From positions 8,841,845 to 8,905,844 of the forward strand of contig OU744453.1 of assembly GCA_916610825.1 (NCBI GenBank): a stretch of DNA of 64,000 nt, given 5' to 3'. A program made the position numbers and the translations under genes. Source of the DNA: Haliclystus octoradiatus. Lineage: Eukaryota; Cnidaria; Staurozoa; Stauromedusae; Haliclystidae. Under the pieces are notes generated by a model. That model made no database searches and was not told the DNA's origin. It saw nothing but the letters and a program-made list of their open reading frames with translations. Every line of letters starts with the position of its first letter. Position 1 is the first letter of the stretch. Below are positions 12,780 to 25,793 of this stretch, piece after piece.

Positions 12780-14205
12780 TATGCAACCGAGGCCACTTCA
12801 GTCACAGACACAATGCTGCCACATCAGTTAACAAAAGGGTCATTTTTGTGCGATTTCACAATATTTGGCATAGGAAAAAACTTTACGCTGCAAAAAAGGC
12901 TTTGAAAGGCACCGGTCTCTTCATCGGCGAAGATTTACCCCAAGAAACAAACACAACATTTTACAAGTGTAGACAACTGGCAAAAAAGAGGAAAATGACA
13001 ACAACCTGGACGTATGAACTGAACATGTACGTGAAAATACTTGATGGTGAAATCATTTTAATCCAAGACGACTATGACCTGCTTCAGCTGGATGTTAATG
13101 ATGAGTGTTTTTAAAATAAGTTCTTTCCTTCCCTTCTATCTCTACGCATCTTATTTTTTCGTTCCCTTGGTCTATACTGTTCTTACGTCGCCTAATTTTC
13201 ATGATAATCCATATTTTCTAATTATTTTACGTGTTTGCATTGCAACACACTGTTTGATATTTTTATTGTCCACCAAATTAACCTCACGATTCATCATCAT
13301 CATCATCATCATCATTTATTCAGAACCTGATAAGCTACAGGAGCTTTTTTTCACAGGACTTAAATGATTAATTAAGCAAGCAATTAAATTACAATTAAAT
13401 TAAAGCAATTAAAGCAATTAATTCACAAGCAATTAAATGATTGTTGTTTGATGACTGATTCCCAATTTGATTTACCTGAATTTGAACAACCGATCCAGAG
13501 TAGGATATATAACCCCTGCTGAATTACCTTCTCGTGATTTTACCATTGCGTCTCAAAATGTACACAGTCTTCTTAAAAAATCGATCCCTTGTCTGACCTT
13601 CTGCAGCAAAGCAACATTGATTGCTTAGCATTGCAAGAGATCAGGAGATTTGGCAGAATGCTACGATTTCACTGCCTGACTATAATGTTATCCTAAAAGA
13701 ACGACAAAACCATAGAGGAGGAGGAGTTGGTTTCATTATCCGTAATTCAATAGATTACACCTTCTGTGGTAAACTTGTCTGCATGAACAGTGACATAGAA
13801 ATTGCTGTTATAGAAACAAAACTGTTTTATTTTGCTTCAATTTACATACCACCACAAGCAAATTTCAGAAACTCCCTTAATCACCTTACTAATGTTTTAT
13901 GTAATTTTAAAATTTGACCAATGATTTTTGCCAGAGATTTCAATGTGAACATGTTAATTGATATCCAAAATCCCATGAACTTTTCAACCAACTTTTACAA
14001 TTCAATATGTTCCCAACTACTGTAAACGCAACAAGAATCAACCAGAAATCATGCACTCTGCTAGATAACATTTTTACTAATTTTGAACAGTCAATAAAAT
14101 CTGGTGTCATCACACCTGACATTTCTGACCATCTAGCACCATTTATTAGCATCAATAAGCCTTCAGCTATGGAAAATAAACAAAATTCAAGAGAATAAAC
14201 AAAGT
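12780..14205 (+). pseudogene. Decayed LINE: end of ORF1 plus endonuclease part of ORF2
   Basis: 12848-13114 encodes the C-terminal domain of a LINE ORF1 (KGTGLFIGEDLP, YKCRQLAKKRK), parallel to the intact ORF1 at 18284-19108 (KGTGLYLSEDLP, YECRQLKRKKK). 13540-14200 holds the AP-endonuclease region in broken frames: SQNVHSLLKK, LQEI, GGGVGFII, DFNV and SDHLAPFI, each matching the LINE at 19264. The two parts are pushed apart by an inserted fragment at about 13285-13372. The reverse transcriptase is missing: the copy stops near 14200, where a Gypsy gag remnant on the other strand begins. Same family as the 18-22 kb LINE. Confidence 0.8.
13285..13372 (-). mobile_element. LINE/SINE 3'-end fragment with (ATG)n tail
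   Basis: On the minus strand it reads CCTGTGAAAAAAAGCTCCTG, then CTTATCAGGTTCTGAATAAA, then a (TGA)n array. The same tail occurs at about 40405-40490 (-) and at the 3' end of the LINE at about 49270 (+), where it reads TTACCAGGCCCTGAATAAA before (TGA)n. The fragment splits the ORF1 and ORF2 parts of the older LINE around it, so it is a later insertion. Confidence 0.65.
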
Positions 14206-14513
14206 TTGCATGATAACTTTCTCTTTACCTTGGGTTTCTGTACTACAAACTGTGGTATATCTATTGTCGCATTATCCCATGTTTGGTATCCTAAAGTGCT
14301 GTCCGTATTCTTAGCAGATTGTTCAATTGTAAACACATCTTAATGGCTTTATTTTGTTTTAGCTCATGTTCAAATAACAAATATTGAAGCATAGTCTGGT
14401 CTTCGATACACGTAACAATTCTTTGAGTTGGATATCCATGTCATCTCTAAAGTTACAATATGAGTTAAATGCCTTAACCGACTAATAAAGTTTTGCATCA
14501 ATTCACCTTTATT

Positions 14514-14864
14514 TCATTTTGCAGAATGAAATGTAAATCTGATCTGTTCATTCCTTGCTGATGCTTTGTTTTCTGCCACTCTTCCAACAGCAAACAGATC
14601 TCTAAAGTTTATCGTTGCCGGCTTTTCCCGAAATGCTAGGTCTTTCGCAAATTTGTATGCCGTATTGTCCATTATTGTGATCAATACTTTTGTTCTCCCG
14701 CTTTCTGTAATTCCATTTACTTCAAAATAGTTTGTCAACATTTCAATATAATCCTTCCACCTCTCCCCTTCCGTGTAATCGGGAATTTTTCCAATCAGAG
14801 CTCCATGCTTCACTGCCGCTTTCTTCGATTTTGTTGAAGAAATTGCTTCTCCTTGCTCCAACAT
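14514..14864 (-). pseudogene. Gypsy-type gag remnant
   Basis: Open frame of about 116 codons on the minus strand reading IGKIPDYTEGERWKDYIE, then a TNYFEVNGI block, a KVLITIMDNTAYKFAKDL block and an IRFTF end. This order is typical of the N-terminal gag domain of Gypsy/Ty3 retrotransposons of the K02A2.6 type. There is no zinc knuckle, protease or RT nearby on this strand, and no LTR seen. It is a fragment wedged between the LINE piece ending at about 14200 and the RT tail starting at about 14860. Confidence 0.6.
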
Positions 14865-15674
14865 TGTGAAACCATCAGGAAACCAGCTGTGAAGTTACCA
14901 GCCTTGGCCTACGCGGATGACTGTGCATTAATGAGCAACGATGCCCGATCAGCAGAACGCCAACTACACCGATTCGAGACAGAGGCAAGGAAGGTTGGAT
15001 TGTCAATCAACGAGGCAAAAACCGAAGTTATGTACATTGGACCTCCATCAGATGAATATACCATCAAATCAATCAACGGACAACCACTTCCTGTTGCAAA
15101 AGATTACAAATACCTTGGCTGCCAAGTTCTCAAAAGTGAATCATCGTTCAAACATAGAAGACGTTTAGCATGGACTGCAGCCATTAAACTCAGGAAGGTA
15201 TGGGGATCCAATGTCGACATGTCATGTAAAGTACATCTTTTTACGTCATGTATTGAAAGCGTGCTCTTTTATAGCTCTGAAGCATGGACTCTCAGCACCA
15301 CACTAGCAGAGCAAGTAGATGCCTCCCACAGAGCACTTATTCGATATGCAGTGGATATCAGATTCCCCAATGTTATCAGCAACAAAGATTTATATAATCT
15401 GACGGGATTGAAGGCTGCACAGAAGCGCATACGTAATCTTCGCCTCTCGCTCATTGGCCACGCCTTAAGACGCCCAACCTGTCCTCTGGCTATGTCACTG
15501 AATCCTGACAATCAACCGACCGAACCACTGAGAAGGGGAGGCGCTCTTATGAACACCTATGTTGGACAATTTACGAACGATCTTGGCGCCATGTACATAC
15601 AACCAAATAATGTCATGTCCAAAGCGAATAACCGTGATGGCTGGAGAAATAATGTAGTTAAATTATGTAAATAA
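14860..15674 (+). pseudogene. RTE-like LINE: C-terminal half of reverse transcriptase
   Basis: A single open frame runs from the RT active-site block (YADDCALMSND) through LSINEAKTEVMYIG, KDYKYLGCQV, RKVWGSN, IESVLFYSSEAWTLS and LIGHALRR to a final DGWRNNVVKL. This is the usual C-terminal order of RTE/RTE-X-type LINEs, which lack RNase H. The endonuclease and the first RT motifs are absent, so the copy is 5' truncated, as expected from incomplete reverse transcription, or was cut by the adjacent gag fragment. The frame is intact, so this insertion is younger than its neighbours. The stop at 15672-15674 is followed by AT-rich 3' sequence. Confidence 0.75.
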
Positions 15675-16365
15675 ACTTAAAGTTACTATTTTTGTTACGA
15701 CGTTCAATAATTATGTATATATTTATAAATATCTTTTAATTGTACATACTAATTTGACGTAAAGAGTTAAGAGTTAACATTGTGAATAATCATCCTCTTT
15801 CTCATTACCAATTGTAGATATTGGTTGTAATATTGAATGACTCAGATAATAATCGTCACTTTTTCGCTTCTTCCTTAAAACAGAACTAAAACTATCACCT
15901 ATGTGCATTAGCATTATTGAACTCCGTATCTTGTCTCAGTAATTACTTACTTTTGTGTATTATTTTCAAATTCAAAGATCTTGGGCCAGTGTTCTATTTG
16001 ATAAACAAAGCTATTAGCTTTTTTATCTAGGAAATATCATTTCACTGTGATTACCTATTTAATGTACATAATGATAGATTTCCAATTGCTATTTTGAATG
16101 AAACAATGCTGCTCGATTACTTTGTGTCAAGTGTAAACAGACATGTTATAGGATTTTACGGTCATAAAATCAAAGGAATGGCGATGACTTTCATAATTGG
16201 AATAGGGGACCATAATTATCCAACTCTAATTTTTTTATCAGAATCTATACAATAGCAATTTATAGTTTTAAAATAACTTTCAAAATTAATACGGAACCTT
16301 AAGAATAATAACGCAGCCTTTCACATCAAATGGTCAATAATAGCCACAGGTAGTGTAAGTATAGT
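15675..16365. other. Non-coding interval
   Basis: AT-rich, no supported feature apart from the probable 3' untranslated part of the preceding LINE in its first 100 bases. Confidence 0.4.
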
Positions 16366-16367
16366 AA

Positions 16368-16675
16368 CATTGTAAAAAACGTTAAGTTATGCCTTACTGA
16401 AAAAGATTATGTAATTATACGTCACGCTTACCAAATTTACTTCACAAAAGAGCGGAACTAGTTTTGAAATGTCGCCACCTAAACAAATTCTATTTAAGTA
16501 ACTTCAAATGATACATGACATTCAACGTTTTTCTTATTGAGAAATAGTATGTAATTAGACATCACGTCTACCAAATTTACTTCAGAAATGATCATAACTA
16601 GTTTAGAAATGTCGCCACCTAAACAAATTATATTTATGTAACTTCAAAAGATACATACGTGGCATTCAATGTTTT
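16368..16675 (+). repeat. Tandem duplication, two units of about 155 bp
   Basis: ATGTCGCCACCTAAACAAAT occurs at about 16467 and about 16608. Flanking words (TACCAAATTTACTTCA, TATGTAATTA.AC.TCACG, GTAACTTCAAA.GATACAT, CATTCAA.GTTTTT) repeat in the same order. The copies differ at about 10-15 % of positions by eye. No coding frame. Confidence 0.75.
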
Positions 16676-16689
16676 TTCATAGAGAGTGA

Positions 16690-17200
16690 GCTATCGATGT
16701 ACACTCCAAGCAGTTTTATAGTGCTAGACTACTGCTCTAAAGGGATGCTTTACACAATAATGGTATTTTTAGCAAAGGTCTCGTATGTGATTGAACGTAG
16801 AGAAACGGTCATTGCTTGCGTTTTGCCTGCGTTTAGATGAGGTAATTCTCGTCAAACCAAGTTGACATATAGTAATTCCATATCTCTATTTAGGTCAAGG
16901 ACGATGGATTGAAGTGTTTTATCTTTTACCAGATGAATAAATAGTAGAGTCGTCTGCTTATTTAACAATGGAGCTCGTGAGATTTAAAAATGAAGGTCTG
17001 AAACATAAATATTATGTATAAGTGCACTGATTACTGATCCTTGAGGCATACCACGCAGATTATTTAATTTGGAGGAGTGAACACCATCAACGCAGACCAT
17101 TTGGAATCTTTCACTTAAGTCGTTGGAAACCAGGCAGCAACTACTTTTGCTAATGCCGAAAGTTTCAAGTTTTCTCATTAGCAGTTAAGGGATCGTTCTT
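16690..17200 (-). pseudogene. LINE reverse-transcriptase fragment
   Basis: On the minus strand, 17178-16984 reads a block before the RT active site: ETFGISKS, SERFQMVCVDGVHSSKLNNL, then GMPQGSVISAL and IYVSDLHF. Lower coordinates continue in broken frames with ADDST-like, LNAGKTQAMTVS and LLGVYIDSSL blocks. Frameshifts and stops show that it is inactive. It differs from the LINEs at 18 and 55 kb. Confidence 0.65.
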
Positions 17201-18283
17201 TTTGAAGACTATAGATTTGGAGTTGCATAAAAAGGCATGCTTATACTGAGTTGTGAATCATTTGTCTTCAATTTGTTCCACAGATTATAACGACCAGATA
17301 CGGCACTGAAAGTCGAATTCATTGTATTTTCGAATTCAATTGTTCTCGGCGGCCATTATGTTTGTTGCTCCTCGACGACCTGGCTGCAGTTACGCGCTAA
17401 AATCGCAATGGAAAAACACGATAAATTTGCACTTATTTTATAGGCAAATTACACGTTTCTTTTGCGCCCATCTTTCATGCTAAAAGAAAATAACAGGAAA
17501 GTATATCTTCTATTTTGAGATGATCGTTTGATAATGGTATATTGTGTCTGGAAGACAATATTTTATTGACTTATGAAAGTTAAACAAAATCATTGATTTT
17601 ACCGAAGAGAAAAACTGGCTAGAAATTATGAATACAAGCAGTTTTTGATGAATAAAATCTACAATTACATTGCAAATAATACTTCGTAATATGATATCAT
17701 TAATTTATCGAATATATGTGGCTCTTCTACACGATTTTCCCAGTTTGAAGAGCCGTGATTTTTGGCGTGCTTGTGATCGTATTCGATCGAAAATAGTGGC
17801 AAATTGCGTTATTCCATATCACCAAGCATCACTGCATATTATTTTACAGTTTGGAATGAAATTTATGTGATAAACTATAAATATTGTCGTCCTTTCTTCA
17901 TTTCAACCGTAGACTTTTTAAGTTTTTGAATTTATGGCTTTTAAAATAAATTTGCTAATACCAAAATCATGATTTTGAATTTTACATATAGCGTATCATC
18001 CATTAACTTGCATTGAGTAGTTTGAGAAAGGCTGAATTCAGCTTCAAAAGTGAATTATTTCAAGTATCATTTTGTCGATAAATCCCTAAAATCGTAATGG
18101 ACAACGATGAAATGCGTCAATAAATGGGCAACAAACATAATGGCCGTTATTTATATCAAGTCTCGTCTCGTTGCGATCAGACGTGTTTTCTTGAGCTCTC
18201 AACTTCTCAAGTTTTTTTTCCGTTTGCTGACTTTTAATCTTGAAAATAATTAATATCAAATATGTGAATTAACTCTCATCAAT

Positions 18284-19108
18284 ATGTCTATAGCCATCAG
18301 AGCATCGTCAAAGGATTCGTCGTCGTCTTGTACATCTTTATCAGATAATTCGGCACCTCTGCTAACGAAAGCAGATTTGCTGGAAGTGCTGCAGTCAAAA
18401 GATATCAAACTTTTGTTTGAAAGTATTGTCAAGTCGGCAACTGAAAAATGTGTAGAAGAAATAAATAAGTTTAAGACGATAACAAACAACCAACAAGAAC
18501 TAATTAACCAACTCGAAGAGAGACAACATGAACAAGAACAGGAGATAACAAGATTAAAATTTGCAGCCAACAGAACTGAAGCATCCACGAAATTAACAAA
18601 CCTGAGATTGGATGGTGTAGATGAAAATGAAGATATCGATTCGGTCATAATAACCACTGCCAAAGAAAAACTTGGAATTGTATTGAAATCCTCTGATTTT
18701 TCTGCAAGGAGACTAATCCCTCGTGCAAAGATTTCAAAGGATAAAGTCCAGACGCCATCTTCGTCAAACCGTGAAGGTGAAACATTGCGCAACGAGGTCA
18801 GTGATACAAATGATAGTGAAATCAAAACAAAAGAAACAATCAAGATGTCGACCATAATGGTTAACTTTAACAACGTTTGGATACGGAGAAGAGTGTACAG
18901 CGAAAGAAGTAAATTGAAGGGTACAGGACTTTACCTATCAGAAGATTTGCCACCAAACATAGGAAAATTATTCTATGAATGTCGACAGTTAAAAAGGAAA
19001 AAGAAAATCAAAGGGACGTGTACAAAGGACATTGCTGTTTATGTGAATTCCAACGATGAAGAAAAAATTCAAATTGCAAATGAAGAACAGCTGTCAATGT
19101 TTACTTGA
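18284..19108 (+). CDS. LINE ORF1 protein (nucleic-acid-binding)
   Basis: 274 residues, frame intact from ATG to stop. The N-terminal half is rich in Ser, Lys and Glu with a heptad-like stretch (about 60-110, LINQLEERQHEQEQEITRL) that should form a coiled coil for multimerisation. The C-terminal part (about 185-265) holds NFNNVWIRRRVYSERSKLKG, SEDLPP and YECRQLKRKKK. It is a basic domain matching the ORF1 remnant at 12848-13114 and typical of LINE ORF1 chaperones that bind the element RNA. No zinc knuckle is visible. It is followed after 155 bp by ORF2 in a different frame. Confidence 0.8.
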   Translation: MSIAIRASSKDSSSSCTSLSDNSAPLLTKADLLEVLQSKDIKLLFESIVKSATEKCVEEINKFKTITNNQQELINQLEERQHEQEQEITRLKFAANRTEASTKLTNLRLDGVDENEDIDSVIITTAKEKLGIVLKSSDFSARRLIPRAKISKDKVQTPSSSNREGETLRNEVSDTNDSEIKTKETIKMSTIMVNFNNVWIRRRVYSERSKLKGTGLYLSEDLPPNIGKLFYECRQLKRKKKIKGTCTKDIAVYVNSNDEEKIQIANEEQLSMFT

Positions 19109-19263
19109 ACATAACGATAAGTGTTCCACTTTATTATTTGTTTATTTTATATTTTATTATTTTGATTTCATTTACTTCTTTCCCAAAAATATTTTTGGCC
19201 CATTTGAAAGCCACCCACTGACCATTTTCGACATTTCGCAATATATCTTTACTAACAATTACC

Positions 19264-22159
19264 ATGACAGACTTTAACGACCTTGAGAAACAAAGTGATA
19301 ACGCAGACACAATCAACAGATTAGGCTATGTAGACCCTATCAATGTTAAACATGACGTGATGTCTTTGGCGTCGCAAAATGTTAGGAGCCTTTTAAAAAA
19401 TCATGAATCCTTGTCTGATTTGCTTGCAATTACAAATATCAAAATGATTGCTCTACAAGAAATTTGGCAGCATTCTTCCATAAAAATACCTGATTATGAT
19501 TTGATTTTGAATGAGAGAGTAGGAAAAAAGGGAGGTGGTGTTGCTATTGCTATTCATCAGTCGATTTTATTTTCTGTTTGTGAAGACCTGTCAATTATGT
19601 CTGATGACATTGAACTGATTGCTGTTGAGACTCAACAACTTTATTTTTTCTCTGTCTACCTTCCACCAAAGTCAACACTTAGCAATGCTCTCCACCAGCT
19701 TAACACAACATTAACCCAACTTAAAAGGAAAACTGTATTTTTGGCCGGAGATTTCAATGTCGATCTGCTTTCAGCGTCCTCTAAATCTGTAAATTTGCTT
19801 GACACCATGCTTGATTTAAAATTATCACCTCTCATTGTTGAACCAACCCGTATCACTAACAAAACATGCACATTAATTGATAATATTTTTACGAATTTCA
19901 AAGGATCATTGAGTTCTGGGATTTTGATTACTGAAATTTCCGATCACTTAGCACCATATGTATGTCTTTCAAATAATTTTCAAAACCATTCTGCAACAAT
20001 AACCTACAGAAATATGTCACCTCAGAACATTTCCCATTTTAATAGTCTCCTTGCAGATGAAAACTGGTTTCTCCCATCTGACCCTGCACAAGCTTTTCAT
20101 TGTTTTGAGCAAATCATTCAACACAATTTGAATCTTTCTTGTCCTGTAATCACCACTAAGCTGAATAAAAAACATCACAAAATTCAGCGGTGGATGACAA
20201 AAGGACTACTAGTTTCAAGAAACACAAAAAAAAAATATTTAAAAAATTCATTGTCTGCAAAACTGCTCATGCAAAGATCACCTATGACAATTATTGCAAA
20301 TTATACTATAAGCTATTAAGAAAAGCTAAAATTTTATACTGGGATCAATTTTATGAATCATCCAAACAAAATTTACGTCAGTTATGGAAGGTAACAAACC
20401 AATTACTAGGTATTACAAAAAATTGCAATCGTTTTCCATCTTTTTTTTTCTGTTTCTGAAAGAAAAATTCAGGATAAAGATCTGATAGCAAACAATTTCA
20501 ACACTTTTTTTGCTAATGTTGGACCCCAACTTGAGCAAACATTTTCCTGTTCAACAGACTTTTTGAGACATCTTCCAGTTAACAATAGCCACAAGTTTAA
20601 ATTCAAATATGTATCGCCTTTTGCAATTGGAAAAGTTATTTCAAATATGAAGAACAAATCTAGTTCTGGTTTCGACCATATCTCTAATAAATGCTTGAAG
20701 TTGATCAGAGAGCCTTTGATTTGCCCACTCACTTACCTTATTAATCTTTCCCTAAAATCTGGATATATTCCTGATGCTTTTAAATGTGCAAAAATACTAC
20801 CTTTATTCAAGTCTGGTGATCCACATTTGTTTTCAAATTACCGACCCATTTCGCTACTACCAACTTTCTCAAAGGTTTTTGAACGTGTTGTTTATAACCA
20901 GCTGTACAGCTACTTTGAAGAGCATTTTTTAACAAGTTTTCAGTTTGGATTTCGAAAACACCACAGTACTGTCGATTGCATTTTACATATTTTAAGTAAC
21001 AAATTTTCAAACTCTGACAAAAAGTATCATGTTGGTTTATTCCTTGATTTACGCAAAGCGTTTGATACAGTTTCACACACCATACTGTTATCAAAATTAG
21101 CTCACTATGGATTGTCAAATATCGAACTGAACTGGTTCCGTCAATATTTAACTGATAGAACTCAAATTTTATCTTTTGATGGTAATTTATCTTCACCTAG
21201 TTCAATCAGCTGTGGAGTTCCTCAGGGGAGCATCCTAGGCCCACTATTGTTTCTTATATACGTGAATGATCTTCCAAATTGCACCAATTCAAATGTCAAC
21301 CTTTTTGCTGATGATACAGCATTACAAATTTGCTCCAATGATTTATCTTCTCTTGCAGCGAATTGTAATAAAGAATTAAACAACGTTTCTGATTGGTTTG
21401 ATGCAAACCATCTAACAGTTAGCCCTAATAAATCAAAATTTATTCTTTTTGGCAATCATAAGCCAAATAACTTTGAAATAAATATAAAAGGTCATCCTTT
21501 ACAGCGTTGTGGCTCTGATTGCTCTACAAAATCTATCAAATTTTTAGGAATAATGATTGACAATAAACTTAATTGGACATCACACACTCGTCACATTAGA
21601 ACAAAAATCCTTAGAAATATTTATTCCTTGATTCGCGTTAGAAAATTCCTTTCGATTAAACATAAATTACAGATTTACAACACAATGGTCAAACCGCATT
21701 TCGAATATGGAATTTCAATTTGCGGCCATAGTACTTCCACAGGATGTCTCAATAAGCTCCACAAAAAATGTATCAGGATAATTATGAATGTCAAGCCACG
21801 TTCACATGCTGAACCTCTTTGTAAGCAACTAGGTATTTTACAATTTCATGATCTGCATTCTTTCAAAGTGTTTACCTTTCTCCACAATGTGATAATGCAA
21901 CAAGCACCAACCTGCATTGAAGATATTTTTGTTTTCCAGCGTAATCACTAGAAAGAAAGATACATTTGCTGTACCTTTCGCAAAAACTTTTGCTTTGCAG
22001 CATTATCCAAATTACAAATTTCCTAGTCTTTGGAATTATTTTAAGTTCAATTTTGACATCAATATTCCTTCCAAACGTTTCTGCAAATCTTTAAAAATGA
22101 AATTCATTGATAATTACTATGACGTATGCACTGTCACAGACTGTTACATTTGCACCTAA
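19264..22159 (+). pseudogene. LINE ORF2: endonuclease-reverse transcriptase, frameshifted
   Basis: 19264-20319 carries an AP-type endonuclease: SQNVRSLLKN, LQEIW, GGGVAIAI, AGDFNVDLL and SDHLAPYV. The frame then moves at a run of ten A (20226-20235), continues in another frame to a run of nine T (20441-20449), and returns to the first frame through the [41 protein letters not shown] and FADDTALQI. The conserved C-terminal segment (LWNYFKFNFD...SKRFCKSLKMKF) lies in a third frame after about 21925, near a run of five T. All motifs are present, so the copy is recent. It is inactive as read, unless the homopolymer indels are sequencing or assembly errors. Confidence 0.85.
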
Positions 22160-22607
22160 CAAACTGATTAAACTTTCCAACTTCTTTTTTTTCTTTCTTT
22201 TCTCTTTCTCCTTTTCATTCAACCCAAACCTTCATCCATTGCAATTGCAATTGTTATTGGTTATTTTTTATTTTTATTTCATCTATGATTTATCCATTGT
22301 TATTGTTATTGACTTGATTTTATTATTATTTCATTTTATTTTATCTTTTTACTTAATATTTTGCCTGCTGTATGACATTAAATTCAATATTTCTATTAAT
22401 AATTTTAACATAATTACAAACTCGAATCAATTGTTATTTGATTTCTAAAATCCTCAATTTTTTATTTTATATCTTTTTCAAACTACTATAAATATAAGGT
22501 CTCCCAAATAAACAAGCATTCTATGCTTACGGGATGACCTGATCATGTAACAATTTCTAATAAAAACACACTGTATTTAACTCAAAAAGTTATTATGATC
22601 AAATAAA

Positions 22608-22738
<131 letters not shown>

Positions 22739-22801
22739 TTGACAATCCCAATTTTCGAACGTTCAGTGCCGTATCTGGTCGTTATAATCTGTGATTTGTT
22801 C

Positions 22802-23995
22802 ATAATAAATGCGTGAAGAAATCTAAGTAGAAACGCCGCTCGAATCCGCAATTTAATTGAGAAATATTCTATTTCACTTTTGCTGTTGATTGAAGCAGTA
22901 AGTTTAGAAGTAAAAAGTGGAAGATGATTTTATTTACCAAATTTGGTACTATCTAGTTTATCCCAAAGCACGTGGAAGCGGTAACCATACCCCCAAAAAA
23001 ATCCAAGAAACATTACTAACCCGAGTTTCGTAAAGTTGCAAGGTAGGAAATTGTCGGGGGTTTGTATAAATTAAAGTCTGTTTCACCTAACAATACTGGA
23101 GCAGCCCTGAACATGTCACTTATTGTTCATTATTAGTAACGTGTTTGTTCAACATTTGACTCCAACGACTCCTGATAAAGTATAGAATGGGAAACTATTT
23201 CTTTACATCATAATTTGTTGATTATTTTCAGTCATGAAGAGTACTTTCTATACATTTTAATTTATTTGTTGTCACTGACATGTTTCGTGTGACTGATGAA
23301 TTTGAAGTTGGTATTGCAATTGTTTCTATATTTGATTTCTTTTCATTGAAATTTCATTTCATTATTTACTGGCTGTAATCAAGAGGAAATGTTTTATATC
23401 ATTGTAATTTAATTTCCATAACGCTTGTTCGTTTACAAATTTGATAACGCTCTATTCCAAATCATTTTCCAATAATAATTTCTGATTATATAATTTCCAG
23501 CTAAAGTTCTTATGATACACATCTTATTATTTTCAGATTCATATAAATATATGTTTTTTTGTTTGTTTACGTTTGAATTTCATTCTGAGAACTACTATGA
23601 AGAAAATACACAAATTACCTTTAAAGTCACAAAACAAAGGATCGTAATGCGTGCGAGACAGAAATTCATTCAAGTGTGAAATTATTCAATTAGCGCTTCA
23701 GTCTGAGACAGGATTGTTGTTGAAGAAGGAAACAGTTTCCAATACTTTTTCTCAAGTTAGATGGATTGATTCAGAATGAAGCCGGTCATGTACCCCTCTG
23801 GTTAATGACGACATCTAAACTGGGCATCGTGAATCCCCATCTCACATACTACACATATGATGGAAAACAAATAGCGTAAATTTAAAGGTAGATAGGGGAG
23901 ACAATGCCAACTTTCCAGTCATTTGGAATTTCGATAGTTGTGATGAAATGATTATACATATATATATCAGTGGTGTAATTAATGCTCGGGAAGAT
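22802..23995. other. Non-coding interval
   Basis: No gene supported. A short block at about 23785-23860 (CATGTACCCCTCTGGTTAAT and following) recurs at about 25700-25800 with variations, so both contain pieces of one old repeat. Confidence 0.4.
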
Positions 23996-24215
23996 TGTTT
24001 TCAAAAATGATGAAGAAAAATGATATATCCAGTTGACTTATTGTTGTGGACACGATTCAGAATTTTGCATACTTCGATGTCTGTTGTATGATATACATTA
24101 AAATGTTGAAAATTACGGGTGCTGATTGAAGTAATGCTAGGATGAACCATTACTTGCTGTTCTGTAGGTGGAAATGCTGGAGGGACACATTCGAAGTGGG
24201 ACGTCCTCAATAAGT
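23995..24215 (-). pseudogene. Small LINE reverse-transcriptase remnant
   Basis: Minus-strand frame reading FNVYHTTDIEVCKILNRVHN then NKSTGY, which resembles the segment just before RT motif 1 in many LINEs. It is only about 70 codons and its ends are not defined. Confidence 0.4.
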
Positions 24216-25690
24216 AATGACTTTTGTCTTGAAGACGTATGAAGTTTATCGTTCGTTAATAATGCTGGTATATTGATCGACTTTTATATTCCCAATCCCG
24301 GTCAAATGTTGTAGTTTTATTTGAAATTCCTTTGGACCAGATTTACAGATATTTTTCAGATAGTTACGCAATGCCTTTCTCTTCAAGCGGGTGACTATGT
24401 TTCATTGTTGTCTACTTTGTTGCTGAATGGAAGGTATAAGTGGAAGCTTTTAGACAATTTAATACGATTCATGATTGCATCCTGTATTTCAGATGATGAT
24501 TGCCATCATGATTCGTACCCATAAGAATGGCACATACGTTCTTGTATAATGCCTATATGGAATTCCCAGGCTTAGGCTTTCCATTGGTGATTGTTCCTAT
24601 TCAAAAATTGTTAGCCGCATACCTTCTTAACTTATTTATGAATATAGTACGCTGACCAGCACACAGTTTATAAAAATATAACGTAGGCTACGCAATTACG
24701 AAAAAAGGAATTGCAATTGATGTTTTTACTGTTGTTGCGAAAATAATTGTTTAATATTAATTTGATTTGGGTATGGTTTTATTTGGAATAATGTAGTGTG
24801 AAATTTTCAAAGATCTTGCTCTTGAACCTGCCCCCCTCCCCGCCGTTAGTGATGATGACAGACACGGCCAACAAATAGACAAAACCCTTTTTAACAAAAT
24901 CCTTTCAATGTTGGCGGAATAAAAAATAGTTTGGCCGGAGATTAAGGAGGTTGAAACAATAGAAATAGAAGTCCTTTTTGCAATAGAAGTAGAAGAATAT
25001 GTCTGAATTTGTCAAATTATACGGAAGTTAGCGGTCAATACATGGTAGGAAAGAAATTAAGGGGTAAACCTTATATCAAATGCTGTCGTTACAACACCAT
25101 TAAATTTTATAGCAGTATTTCAGCACTATAAAAAGTCCTGTTTGACTCCATTTTTGATGTAACTCAATAAATAATCTAGACAATCTAAATGTTCTCGTCA
25201 TCATCTTTGAATTATACCTTTACATCAATCAGAAAATTTAGAAAAAATAAATCAAGTGATTGAAACATATTAGTTCCTAATAAAATGTAGAAAATGTTTG
25301 CCCCTAACTTGCTGATTTATATTGCATTTCACAGCAGTACTTATAATAATCAAAATACTTTTATAATCGGTATTTGTGTCTATCCAATGAATCGTTATTG
25401 TTTTTAATTATCATTTAAAATCATCATTAAAAAGGGAAAACTCCAAATTAACATTAGTCAAAACTAGTCAAAATTAGTCTGGGAATCTCGTTTTGCAGAA
25501 AAATGAAGTTCAACACTTTAATTCTACTCTAATAAATTTAAAAAGAACTTCAAGCGAAGAAAAATCTCGGCTCAATACTGTTCCAAACCTCCATAAATAG
25601 TTGGTTAGCTGAGTGAGACAAAATGGTTATTGCTATAATATAAACATTTCCTGGCATTTGTTTGTTCAACTTAGTGATATAATAATTTGA
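24216..25690. other. Non-coding interval
   Basis: AT-rich, no supported feature. The open frame at 24321-24524 (+) has no recognisable content. Confidence 0.4.
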
Positions 25691-25793
25691 AAGTGAACCT
25701 TGCCATGTACCCCTCGGGGTACCTCTCTGGTTAATGAAAAATTGATTGATGTGCTTTTCATGTCAATCGCATCTAAAAACGGCATCATGATTC

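Noticed and set aside
18256..18873. 205-codon minus-strand frame
   Set aside because: Antisense shadow of LINE ORF1; Ser/Leu-rich composition follows from the complement of Glu/Lys-rich coding.
20807..21196. 129-codon minus-strand frame
   Set aside because: Antisense of the LINE reverse transcriptase.
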